Shown here in pieces: positions 54,323 through 64,000 of a stretch of DNA of 64,000 bases. The stretch lies in the NCBI GenBank assembly GCA_002633025.1, contig NMRB01001405.1, positions 121,063 through 185,062 on the forward strand, read 5' to 3'. The position numbers were made by a program, and so were the translations under genes. Origin of the DNA: Notospermus geniculatus. Lineage: Eukaryota > Nemertea > Pilidiophora > Heteronemertea > Lineidae. The notes under the pieces are model-generated. The model did no database searches and had not been told where the DNA came from. It worked only from the letters and a program-made list of their open reading frames with translations. The first letter of the stretch is position 1. Each line of letters opens with the position of its first letter.

Positions 54323-54785
54323 CATCGACCTTTCGACTAGAAGCAACTACCGGTAATGGCGTTTCCGGCACCGTTGGGCGACTGGCTGAAAACAGCAGCA
54401 ACTGATCACATGCTGAAACAGGTCGATGTGCGCGCCCCGGCAACGCAATTGCCGACCGTCGCCGCTAGTTCCAGCCACTTGCTCATGTTCTACTCGTTGC
54501 CGACCGTAGCTTCTAGTTCTCTTCAGTCGCTTTCGATGTGCGCGCTCTGTTTCCTTTTTTTGTGGAACACACCAGTCCTGGTCATGTGATGGAATGAGGT
54601 GACTCGTAAAATGACTCCCGAGTGGTCCGCTCGGAAGACATCGACATGCATTCACTTCAGTTGCCTGTTTGATGTGCGCGCTCCAGATTGAAAACTGGAT
54701 TGTGCCACTGAGTTGCCGCAATGACCACTGTTGTAATCGATAGCGACTGTTACGTTCAGTTGCTTCCAGTCGAAAGGTCGATGTG
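54323..54785. mobile_element. MITE with CATCGACCTTTCGACTAGAA ends
   Basis: The right end TTGCTTCCAGTCGAAAGGTC is inverted; 463 bp; internal GATGTGCGCGC and TTGCCGACCGT repeats. Confidence 0.8.
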
Positions 54786-54870
54786 CGCGAGGCCCCGGGA
54801 ATGGGCAAGAGGAGAACGGGGCCTAGAACCGGCTAGACATCCAATGCACCTTGCCCGGTGGGAAAAAGGT

Positions 54871-55154
54871 AGGGCTAGTAAAGGGAAAGAAGACAATGAG
54901 AAGTAAACCTCATACCAAACGTTATGGCTCCTGCCACGAAAGGTGGTAAAGCCGGCAAAGGGAAAGGAGGAAATGAAGTGGTCCATGGACCATGTGCTCA
55001 CCTGGTGAATGTAGGGCTAGTAAAGGGAAAGAAGACAATGAGAAGTAAACCTCATACCAAACGTTATGGCTCCTGCCACGAAAGGTGGTAAAGCCGGCAA
55101 AGGGAAAGGAGGAAATGAAGTGGTCCATGGACCATATGCTCACCTGGTGAATGT
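54871..55154. repeat. 142-bp direct tandem repeat, two units
   Basis: Units start AGGGCTAGTAAAGGGAAAGA and end with TGGTCCATGGACCAT and GCTCACCTGGTGAATGTA; nearly identical. Confidence 0.92.
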
Positions 55155-55889
55155 ACAGGGTGTATAAAAACGCAACAATTGGTATTTTCCCCAGTATCTA
55201 TAAATCTAGGATGGATATGACAAATATACATAGGTCATATTAATCCTGTGGATCTTAGCTTCAAATTGGTACCATTGGCGCCTGAATAGAGTTCCGCATG
55301 GCTGAGCAGGTATTGTTTTAACGAAATGGTTTGTAATCCAATTTGTTGAAGGGCTGGGATTTACCTGTAGCGGCGAGAAGAGTAAAGTTTGCCAAACCAT
55401 ATATTTTCCACCATAATGGGGCCATGAGAACTTGGCATTGACTGAAACCAAGTGGGGAAGCACAAAGTGTCATAAAACATTACGTTTACACTGTGTTGTT
55501 TTAGTTTGCTGAGATCAACATCAAAGATGTTACTTTCTTGACGCAGAATAAATTATGTTTTTTATCTGTTTGTCTTTGAGTTCTTTATTAGAAGAGTGAC
55601 AGCAGCTACGCTACCATCTGGGCATTGTCTTTGAATGTTATGCAGTAAATAAGGCACAGAGTGTCAATAACATCAGGAATCCTCGCCCTGCAACAAATGC
55701 AATTTTAGGTCATTTTGTTTAAACAGTGCTAGATCAGTCATGCGTAAGGGTATTCCAACATGAATGGTGTCATTTTGAAGCTAAGATCCATACGCATCAG
55801 ATGACCTACATAGATTTGCGATATCTGTCCCAGAGTTTTAAATATTTAGGAAAATATCAACTGTTGCGATTTTTTTGATACACCCTGTG
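55155..55889. mobile_element. Mariner-like non-autonomous element with ACAGGGTGTAT ends
   Basis: Ends ACAGGGTGTATAAAAACGCA and GATACACCCTGTGT inverted, 735 bp. No intact transposase. Confidence 0.7.
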
Positions 55890-56039
55890 TAAGTGATACA
55901 TGTTAAATGTTAAATTTAAATCGAAGTGGCTATTTTATCAAGCCCGGCTCGCTAAACAGTACGCAAAATTGGGCTTAAACGTCGAGCTGCCCGTATTTCC
56001 GGAGCCAGGTGATAAATACTCTCCTTCTGTCTTCAGTGT

Positions 56040-56112
56040 GTTGATTGGCACATCGCTAAGATGTGGGGCCTACACCCCTGAGGTCGAGGGTTCGATTCCC
56101 GTGTGGTCATGA
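56040..56112 (+). ncRNA. tRNA-like sequence with B-box
   Basis: GAGGGTTCGATTCCCGTGTGG is preceded ~45 bp upstream by TTGGCACATCGCTAAG. The stems are imperfect and a T-rich run follows. Likely a tRNA-derived pseudogene or SINE head. Confidence 0.35.
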
Positions 56113-57052
56113 TATTTTTTCATTTTTTTTTCTTTTTCTTGTTTTCCTTTTCTCAGAAAATTATGTTGACTTTCCGAAATTTCTACATACAACAACTGGT
56201 TAATTATTTTTTCTTAGTGGTGACACTGATAAAATCGTCTACAGAATCGTGGCATCATCCTGCTGGGCACACCCTGGTGGTGTTCGGACTCACCGGCAGA
56301 TTCTGACCCACAAACCCCAGCGGATTAATCTTGAGACTGACGAAAACCGAGAGTCTGAAGCTAGGCATGCGACCACAGTGTGTAAGATTTGGGTCATCAC
56401 ACAGAAACAAGGGTTGAAAAAGGGATAAATTGGCTTCGGAGACCCCCATGTTGCGAGCAATGAAGCACCACCACCACACTGCCGACTTCCGAACTAAACA
56501 AGTTGAAGCCATTGCATATTCATGAGGAGGCGTGTCTTTATTGCCAGCTCGACGAACAATGCTGAATTTGAAGCTTGCTTGTCAACCTAGCTCGATAAAT
56601 AACACTGAATCCACGTACTCCTCATCGAGCGGCTTGACAAATAAGACCGAAAGTAGTGCTTATTCATCAAGCGGCTCGATAAATAAACCCGGTCAATTTA
56701 AATTGAACCGGTGTTCCAGCAGGAATGGTCGGTAGCTGAAAATGTCCCAGGACACTTTACTCCCTGAGATGAAAGTCCGCTGGGCAACGAGCACCAGAAA
56801 TGAATTTCCGGTGGAAATCGTCTCGGGTGTTCACTCAGCCCCGTCCAGGGATGGATTATGACCCCTTTTGGGACTCGAGGTCCACTCGATGCATTCTCCA
56901 TTTGCTAGATTCATTTGAATTCTTGCTCATTCCAAGATTTTCTGTTCAGTTCTTTGGATCGTACGCTTTCACGTTAGTGTCCGGTGCAGATGCACCCCTT
57001 CTCTGATGCCTCCCTACTAATGTATGTCACGGCAGGCTCTGTCAGTAGTTTC
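56113..57052. other. Intergenic DNA
   Basis: T-rich start (56113-56140) and a GATAAATAA/CTCGATAAATAA repeat at 56590-56695. No gene supported. Confidence 0.35.
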
Positions 57053-57594
57053 ACAGAGAAAAAAATCGATCTCATCTCGAGCTAAAATGAATTTCCAACT
57101 CTTGCCCCTAAAATGAGTTTCTTTTGCTACTCGAATCGACATAACTGGGTCTCCACTTGAGATGACAAATCTCCATATATATTATATATATAAAATATTT
57201 CACACCCAGTGAGTTTCGAACCCAGGACCCGCTGATCGCATGTCGGACACCAGAACCACCACACCACCGAGCTCCTCATATGAGCAGATTTTGGTTCGCC
57301 TCGGTTTGTTTCCAAGACTTGAGTTGTCCCCAAAATCAGACACCAATTTTCTCCAGCTGATGCCCTGTTCCGACTGGAGAATTGAGAAAACCCAAAATGA
57401 GTAGATTTTGTCTCTGCTTCAGAATGAGACTCCAATTGCAGTTGTCTCCAGTCGATGCAAGAGGGCATCAGCCTTAGAAAACTGGTACTCATGATTCTGG
57501 GTTCCAGTAACAAATGAAACTCATTTTAGGGACAAAAGAGTATGCTGGAGAATCATTTTATCTCGAGAGGAGATCGATTTTTTTTCTCTGTGTG
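57053..57594. mobile_element. MITE with CACAGAGAAAAAAATCGATC ends
   Basis: Right end GATCGATTTTTTTTCTCTGTG is inverted; shared style with 53751-54099. Contains a tRNA-like segment on the minus strand at 57190-57275. Confidence 0.8.
57190..57275 (-). ncRNA. tRNA-like sequence inside a MITE
   Basis: Minus strand: GGTGGTGTGGTGGTTCTGG (A-box-like) and GGGTTCGAAACTCACTGGG (B-box). A tRNA-like gene captured by, or founding, the element. Confidence 0.4.
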
Positions 57595-57629
57595 CGCGTC
57601 CCATTGTAACTGCCGCTTATATACACTGA

Positions 57630-58167
57630 AGGGGTAAATGTCGTCCTGGGTATATACAAAGATTACCCAGGATCCCAATCGTCACTAAAACAATACCCTG
57701 GGTGTAGTTTCGGTAGCCGAACATCATCCAGTGGCACCTGGATTTTTTTTTTTTAACATGATGATGAATTTATTATAACGAAAATAATATTTACAATAAA
57801 TTTTAAAAGGGCCGAGGCCGGAGCATTAGTGGCCCTTAGGCAAAGTTAAACATAGGATATAATATAAGGCGGAGAATATTAACAACATATGAGAAATATA
57901 GTATACATGATATGGCACCTGGATTCGTGGTTGTCTCGCCCGTGGGCAAGTGACCGCCTGAGGAATGTCATGAACAGCTACACTCAACAAGTACCGCGGC
58001 ACGAGACCGCGAAATTCCATGAGATTTCTAAATAGGACTCATTCCTAGGCACTGATTGCGGATGCTGGGTGATATTCGGCTACCGAAACTACACCCAGGG
58101 TATTGTTTTAGTAAAGACTGAGATCCTGGGTAATCTTTGTATATACCCAGGACGACATTTACCCTTT
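57630..58167. mobile_element. CCTGGGTA-family TIR element
   Basis: Ends GGGTAAATGTCGTCCTGGGT and ACCCAGGACGACATTTACCC, then CAATACCCTGGGTGTAGTTT inverted blocks; 538 bp. Confidence 0.88.
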
Positions 58168-58209
58168 CAGCCTTATTTACTTGGCAGTCTAATTGTTGGG
58201 ATGCTTTCG

Positions 58210-58472
58210 TTAAAGCCTCACAGTATTGAATTTTACGTTTTCAACGTGTTAGGACTGTGCAGGTAGAAGTCTCGTACATGTAGCCTCGTGATTATCCCCA
58301 AAATGCTTGGATGATACATACTTCAAAGAATCAAGACCTAGTTTTCAGCACACAATGAAAAAAAAACCTGCATGCATAGCTCTAATGCATTCAGATAGAG
58401 TATAGTACATTTTACACCACACTAACGTCGCAGGACGTAAGCAATTTCTGAACTCAATACAGTGTGGCTTTA
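58210..58472. mobile_element. MITE copy 3 of the CTCACTGTATTGAATTT family
   Basis: TTAAAGCCTCACAGTATTGA and CTCAATACAGTGTGGCTTTA inverted ends. Confidence 0.85.
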
Positions 58473-58623
58473 AGTTCTTATCGTAAGATATGGAAGATGG
58501 GACAACCTTATGACATGTCGCAACTGCGATTCCACCAAAAACTGTAGGCTTGTCCTCAAATGCATCGTACGACATGTCGTAGAACATGCACTACGAGGGC
58601 GACACAAGAGCTATGCATTTCGT

Positions 58624-58871
58624 TTAAAGTATTGAATTTTACGATATTTTCAAAGTGTTAGGAGACTGCAGGTTTAGGTCTCATAGCCTCTTGAAGGTCC
58701 CCAAAATACTTGCCTGATACATACTTCAAAGAATCAAGGCCCGGTTTTCAGCACACATTGAAAAAACTGCAGGTAGATCTCTAATGTAATCAGATAGACC
58801 ATATTACATTTCTCACTCCACTAACGTCGGAGGACGTTAGCAGTTTCCGAATTCAATACAGTCAGGCTTTA
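58624..58871. mobile_element. MITE copy 4 of the CTCACTGTATTGAATTT family
   Basis: Same orientation as copy 3 and 150 bp from it; left end shortened. Confidence 0.82.
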
Positions 58872-59739
58872 CAGACTACGTGTCCCCGCGAAATCAACTG
58901 TCGAAGCATATTGGAAATGCAGGGAATCATCGCGAATGCCCCCCCCCCCTCGCTGTGACGATATGTCTTCCGAGGCGAAGGTGCAGAGAACGGGTTTCCG
59001 AATAAAAGAATACAGTTTTCCCAGCCGTGGGACATATCGCGATATGTCCCACGTTTGGTGACGTCAGAGGGGGACATATCGAAATTCTCGGACATCATGT
59101 GACGGGATCCGATTTGGGCAATGGCATCCACTGAAATTTACTTGAGGCGTGAGATTGGAGTTTGGAAGTGTGGACATATCTCAATCACCAGAGACTGCAG
59201 CCTATTGAAAAAGCTGCAAGGTCATAGTGCAGTCTCGCTAGCCCAGTGGTACGGCGTTCCGTGTTTTCGGTTTGCTCCACTGTACCACTTGCGTCATATG
59301 CCCTCATCACTCTGCTCGGAATGAGCACAGTAAATAAAAAACTGATCTACAGCGAGTTTTACACCCCAATAAAATCATAATCGTACTGTCAAATTTGGAA
59401 AAGTACGAAAACACCAAACTCACCTTTTTTTTTAAACATTTGTTCATTATTTTGTGTTGCACTTTTTGCGGCAAATTACACGTATGGCTGTGCTTTGGTT
59501 TGGTAGTTCCGGCAGAAATAGTTTTCATTTTAGACGCAACCAAATCGATGCACCAATCAAGTTTGTCAAATTTGATCACGTGATTTTGTGAGGGTACACA
59601 TAAGTGCTACCTGGAGGCAGCCATCTGAAATGACGTCATTCCTACGCGAAAAGAATCACGGAACACTGACGTTTGAAGGCAGAGTCACTAAGGTGAAACC
59701 GTGTGACCTCTGCATAGGAGATTGGTCATATTCGTGGCG
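58872..59739. other. Intergenic DNA
   Basis: Poly-C at 58939-58949, palindrome GGGACATATCGCGATATGTCCC at 59029-59050. No gene. Confidence 0.4.
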
Positions 59740-60343
59740 CCGAATCGGTAGATGTCGTCCTGGGTAACCCTAAAGTTTACCCAGGACCAACCTGGGTAAC
59801 CCTAAAAGTTACCCAGGACGATCCTGGGTAAACTTTAGTGTACTAAAGTTTACCCAGTTTGAAATTCGCGCGATACAGGTGCCCATGCCTCCACAGCGCC
59901 GCTGGCAATTTCCCGCGCCAGTGCATATGAGTTCATTCCGAACTAGTCACTGCAGTTTGACGTCACGTTTACCCCTTCAAACAGTTCGTATTTTGTTTCC
60001 ACGAACTTAACCAGTTTCTTTTTGATTTCTCGACCTTTAGATGTGAACTAACCGTCCCTATAACATGCGATCGAATTCAAATACATCTGCAAATCCTCCG
60101 CAGCTACACAAGTGACGTTATCAGCTGTCATTTTTGCCGATTTGATGGATTTCGTTCACTGATGTATGACTAAGTGCCGTTTTCAAGATTCTCGACCGCA
60201 GGTGTAAAAGTGCGAGAATTTCAAACTGGGTAAACTTTAGTACACTAAAGTTTACCCAGGATCGTGCTGGGTAACTTTTAGGGTTACCCAGGTTGGTCTT
60301 GGTAAACTTTAGGGTTACCCAGGACGACATGTACCGATTCGGC
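59740..60343. mobile_element. CCTGGGTA-family TIR element
   Basis: Ends GCCGAATCGGTAGATGTCGT and CATGTACCGATTCGGC; inner blocks CTGGGTAACCCTAAAGTTTA and TAAAGTTTACCCAGTTTGAA inverted; 604 bp. Confidence 0.88.
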
Positions 60344-60524
60344 ATTGGTGGCAGCCATGTTACAACAACCTCGTCACACATTTGCCTCTCGACGATGAAG
60401 GTGGGGATGGTAAGCTGACAGAAGCTGACGGGGAGTGATGGAAAAGCAGCCGTAGGGTAACATGCTGGACTCAGATAGACATGAAGGGATAGCCAGGAGG
60501 AACAAAATTGTGGAGACGCTTAAG

Positions 60525-60690
60525 CGGGCCGCACACAAGTGCAATTTTGCCTCCAAGTTAGGAGATTTTTGCCTCCTACGTGCAAATGTCGTGTGCGGTG
60601 GTCGGATGCAGAGGCAGAGACAGATTTTTTTTTGCCTCCAACATACATGTAGATCAAATATGACGGAACAAGATGATATTGTAAATGTCT
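60525..60690. mobile_element. Truncated copy of the GCACACGAGTGCAA MITE
   Basis: GCCGCACACAAGTGCAATTT and GGAGATTTTTGCCTCC as at 18387-18480; the right end is absent. Confidence 0.8.
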
Positions 60691-60769
60691 GATGGTTCCC
60701 GCTTGTTGAAGAGGGCCCTACAGGCATGACAAGCAGCCTGCTGGCAGCCATTTTGATGTGCTCAAATCA

Positions 60770-61050
60770 AATCATCAAGTTTGGCCTTGACCTTGACCTC
60801 TGATCATCACGGTCATTACATAATCAAAATGGCCATCCTCAATAACCTAATAGTGGATGATATCATGCCTCTACATGTATATCTCTACCATAGGCAGATA
60901 TATTTCAAATTATCAAAGTATGACCTTGGCCATGACCTCTGATCATCAAGGTCATTGCATAATCGAAATCGGCATCCTCAATAACCTACGTATGGGTGAT
61001 ATCATCGCTCTACGTTTACTACAGGCAGAAATATTTCGAATTATCAAGTT
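60770..61050. repeat. ~140-bp tandem repeat, two units
   Basis: Each unit has ACCTCTGATCATCA(A/C)GGTCA, TCCTCAATAACCTA and GCAGA(T/A)ATATTTC. Confidence 0.82.
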
Positions 61051-61514
61051 TGATATATCAAAATCTCATGATATTTCGAACACCCGGACACTTGAGGCTG
61101 AGAATTTTTACATAGTCCAGTCCTTGGATAAGTAGCCATGAACTAAGACTTGTTTCATGCTGCTCAGTTGACCCTATGGCAAGTTATCTGAAAATATCAC
61201 CATGACCCCAACATCTCAGATCAAAAGTAATCAGTCCATTGAATTCCTAGGGTATGAAAACCTAAGGGTAGAACATATTTCCATTGCACGGCACTAGGTG
61301 TCAAAGGAGCCGAGTTATTGCATCAGATAAAAGCGTGACGGACAAAATATCAAGTCTGATATGTTGATTACATCATGATGGAGGGCTCTGAGATTGAAAA
61401 TTATTGGCTCATTGGATTGCCCACGTTGCAAATCACCCAATGTATATTGCTTGCTGAAACATAAAAAAAATTCTAAGAAATGAAAGAAAAGGTTTGATAA
61501 CACAAAGAACAAAG

Positions 61515-61740
61515 TTCATGCATTTTGTAAACAAGCTCATTTTGTCATTTTAAAAATGAAAAAAAAAACACAATAGCCCTGTACACTATGAAGCATCTGT
61601 TGCTTGTCATTACTTGTCATTGTTAAGTTATAATTAACATTTTGGGCACATATTGTGGCATCAGGAAAAGTGTATGCATTTTGTAAACAACCTCATTTTG
61701 TCATTTGAAAAAAAAACACAATAGCACTGTACACAATGAA
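61515..61740. repeat. ~165-bp direct repeat, two units
   Basis: TGCATTTTGTAAACAA(G/C)CTC followed by ACACAATAGC(C/A)CTGTACAC in both units. Confidence 0.82.
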
Positions 61741-61941
61741 TCGTTTAATTAGGACCCCCTACCAACACAACATCGTTTATCACCCTCATTAATTAACACC
61801 CCAATAATAAACAAACTAGCCCCTGGCTATGATTACGTAATTACCTCCTGCCCACCCTGATGCCGCACTTACGTGATAATTTGAAAAGTGCGGCATCTGG
61901 GCGGGTATACTCACCGGCAAGTCGCGCAGATTCCTAAGTGG

Positions 61942-62852
61942 GGATTCCCCAAATCGGTGTACGGTAAAAAAGGCACTGGTAAAAAAGGCACGGTAAAAAG
62001 GCACTGGTAAAATAGGCAATGGTAAAAAAAGCACTGGTAAAAAGGCACCGATAAAAAAAGGCACATAAAAATCACCGGGTAGGTAAAAAGGTACTACTGG
62101 CTTTTTGGACTCCATCTGCTCTTTAAAGCCAGTTTCCCCGAAATGAAAAATATTGATTTGGACTCAGTCACTTTTTGCAAGTAGTCACTTTTTGCAAGGT
62201 GTATTGGTACATGTATTTGCATAAGTAAACTAAGGTATATTTTTCCCCGAATTCACCAGTTTCTTTAATTTTCAAAATTTCAGAAGGCTTATTTGTGCGT
62301 ATTGTTTACATCTGGGATCGTGAGTTACCCGTTGCATGTAAGCCCCCCCCCCCCCACATCTTTCCAATCTTCTTTATCCACTGGCAGCCATGAATAACCG
62401 CACCCAATTCAAGGGGGGGGGGGCTAATTCTTGGATTCATTGCTTGAAAGATAGAGGTAGAACCATAAAAGGTACTGAGAAAGGCACCCAGAATAGAACA
62501 GAAAAGGCCTACAAAAAGAGCTGGAAAATGCAAACACACAAATGATCCCTTCAATGTCGGACCAACAGTTCCGGATTATCAATGGGAAATGGACAGAAAT
62601 CTGCCATAAATGAAACATGATTCTCTATTCCACCACCTCGTGCAATTTTCTGACAAGTGTGCCTTTTTACCTACCCAGTGATTTTTATGTGCCTTTTTTA
62701 CCAGTGCCTTTTTTACCAGTGCCTTTTTACTGATGCCTTTTTTACCAGTGCCTTTTTTACCGGTGCCTTTTTACCAGTGCCTTTTTACTGGTGCCTTTTT
62801 TACCTGTGCCTTTTTTATCAGTGCCTTTTTTACCTGGATTCCCCCAAATCGG
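61942..62852. mobile_element. Element with GGCACTGGTAAAAAA tandem ends, flanked by a 16/17-bp direct repeat
   Basis: Left arm (about 61962-62100) and right arm (about 62655-62835) are inverted arrays of a ~14-bp unit. Outside them lies GGATTCCCCAAATCGG (61942-61957) and GGATTCCCCCAAATCGG (62836-62852) in direct orientation. The middle has no transposase. Confidence 0.75.
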
Positions 62853-63245
62853 ACAGCGACCGCCGTTTGTTGGTCATACTTTGAGATTGGCGACAATAAT
62901 AGCAGTTTCTAAGCGCGGATAACGTAGTGGGTAGGGGTTTGAAACTGCGGGGGAGTTTACCGCGGCGTTAGCCACTGCGGATTTATACTTCTGACGAAGT
63001 CGCCCCGCCATAAAACGCTAGCATACGCTTGGCATGCTTGGAGTTGGCATTTGCATTGGGCCAACCGGCCATACCAGTTTCGGCGGGTGACGGCGTCAGA
63101 AGTACATGTGTGTAATTCGTCTTTAGCCCTGACTTTAGCTCAGGACGATCAACGTTGACGTGAATGGTCTCTCCGTTCCTAGAACCACATAAAGGCGAGG
63201 ATATTATTGATGAGTCCAACAAAGACTACACCTTGAAATTGATTA
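62853..63245. other. Intergenic DNA
   Basis: Short GATTTATACTTCTGACG / CGTCAGAAGTACATG inverted match suggests a small decayed foldback (62980-63105). Confidence 0.4.
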
Positions 63246-63500
63246 GGCCACATAAAAAAAATACTTGTTTAGCGCCCCTCCCGACCTGAAAAATGCCAAG
63301 ACCCCTGATTTTTTTGTAATGCATTTTCCATTAAAAAATTGCCTACTCTAAAATTTGAAAATTAAAACAAACGTGTTTGTTTTTGACCTATCTTTTCAGC
63401 TAAAAGGTAATAAAAATAAAACAAAAACCTCCCTCCTGACCCTCAAAAACTAAAGTACCCCGACATGCCCGACGCTAAACAAGTATTTTTTTATCTGGCC
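63246..63500. mobile_element. MITE with GGCCACATAAAAAAAATACT ends
   Basis: Inverted end AGTATTTTTTTATCTGGCC; 255 bp; shared CTTGTTTAGCG / CGCTAAACAAG. Confidence 0.85.
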
Positions 63501-63941
63501 TTAGGGTGACGCTGTAGTGAGGCATCTGGCTTTTAATGTGAAATTTGCAAGACAACTATTAGACGGGGCTATGAGGTCCAAAAAGGCGCTTATTTAAGGA
63601 GATACCTTACCTGGAAGGGGAACCAGCTGAAATTATACTTTTTTTATGGAGTTAGTTCTGAACTTTTCGAAAATGAAGTCCGTTTTTCTCTAACCCACCA
63701 CGAAGGTATCTAAAAACGGTTGTCATGGCAACCACATAGAGAAATTCGAGGGTTAATCACGAAAAAATACTTTTGCCACATTATCAGACAGGGAAAGACC
63801 TAAGTACTTGATCTCTCCCACAGGAATTACTTAGCTGGTGGGCTATCACATCGTTCAAAAAAAAATCCTTATACGGTCATATTCCGTTGCTATGGAAACG
63901 AATTTATTCATTTTTTTCGTCTTTTTCGAGTCGTTTTTCAA

Positions 63942-63986
63942 GTCGTCTTATTTGAAGTTTTTATGTGGACTTCAAATAAGACGATT
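63942..63986. repeat. Hairpin next to terminal poly-C
   Basis: CGTCTTATTTGAAG and CTTCAAATAAGACG around a 12-nt loop, then poly-C to the end of the window. Confidence 0.8.
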
Positions 63987-64000
63987 CCCCCCCCCCCCCC

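Noticed and set aside
63987-64000. Poly-C run at the window end
   Set aside because: Sits at the edge and is more likely a sequence-end or assembly effect than a biological signal.

Overview
The window looks like repeat-rich nuclear DNA from a metazoan, most likely a marine invertebrate. Evidence: spliced genes with GT-AG introns, a gag-pol LTR retrotransposon, PIF/Harbinger, hAT-like and IS3-like DNA transposons, very many short foldback elements, and the scattered motif TAGGCCTA. No bacterial operon, phage or CRISPR signal is present. The species cannot be fixed from sequence alone. There is one ambiguous base (N) at about 27681, and the window ends in a poly-C run.

Layout. 1-10107: a Ty3/gypsy-type LTR retrotransposon (780-10102, minus strand) has inserted into a ~290-bp tandem repeat. 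Its two 182-bp LTRs read as identical and are flanked by the 5-bp duplication ATTGT. In transcription order it carries an SGNH/GDSL-type hydrolase ORF, gag, a GGGAAAC frameshift signal with a predicted pseudoknot, and pol (protease, RT, RNase H, integrase). Pol is interrupted by a 306-bp hAT-like MITE and by two apparent frameshifts. 10640-19560: an older gypsy relic is split by a 7.4-kb PIF/Harbinger element (10747-18191, duplication ATT) that carries a HARBI1-like transposase (+) and a Myb/trihelix-like gene (-). 20252-32813: a 12.6-kb DNA transposon, with TIRs that begin TACGGTGG and are built from a ~22-bp tandem repeat, and with a 6-bp duplication AACTGG. It carries a two-exon rve/IS3EU-like transposase (-) and, as apparent cargo, a SAM-HECT ubiquitin-ligase-like gene (+).

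32820-43912: mostly MITEs and foldbacks around two intron-containing orphan genes (last exons 38159-39157 and 42830-43912). They look like distant paralogues of each other and match no family I recognise. 43913-51170: more MITEs and a decayed hAT-like transposase gene, part of which is present as an inverted duplicate. 51180-64000: the ~290-bp repeat family again, a mariner-like fragment, and many TIR elements. Among these is a family with CCTGGGTA-type subterminal palindromes (four copies in the window) and one element (61942-62852) that lies between unusually long direct repeats.

Taken together this is a nested transposon graveyard with three cases that deserve attention: the hydrolase-bearing gypsy element, the giant ubiquitin-ligase-carrying transposon, and the orphan gene pair.
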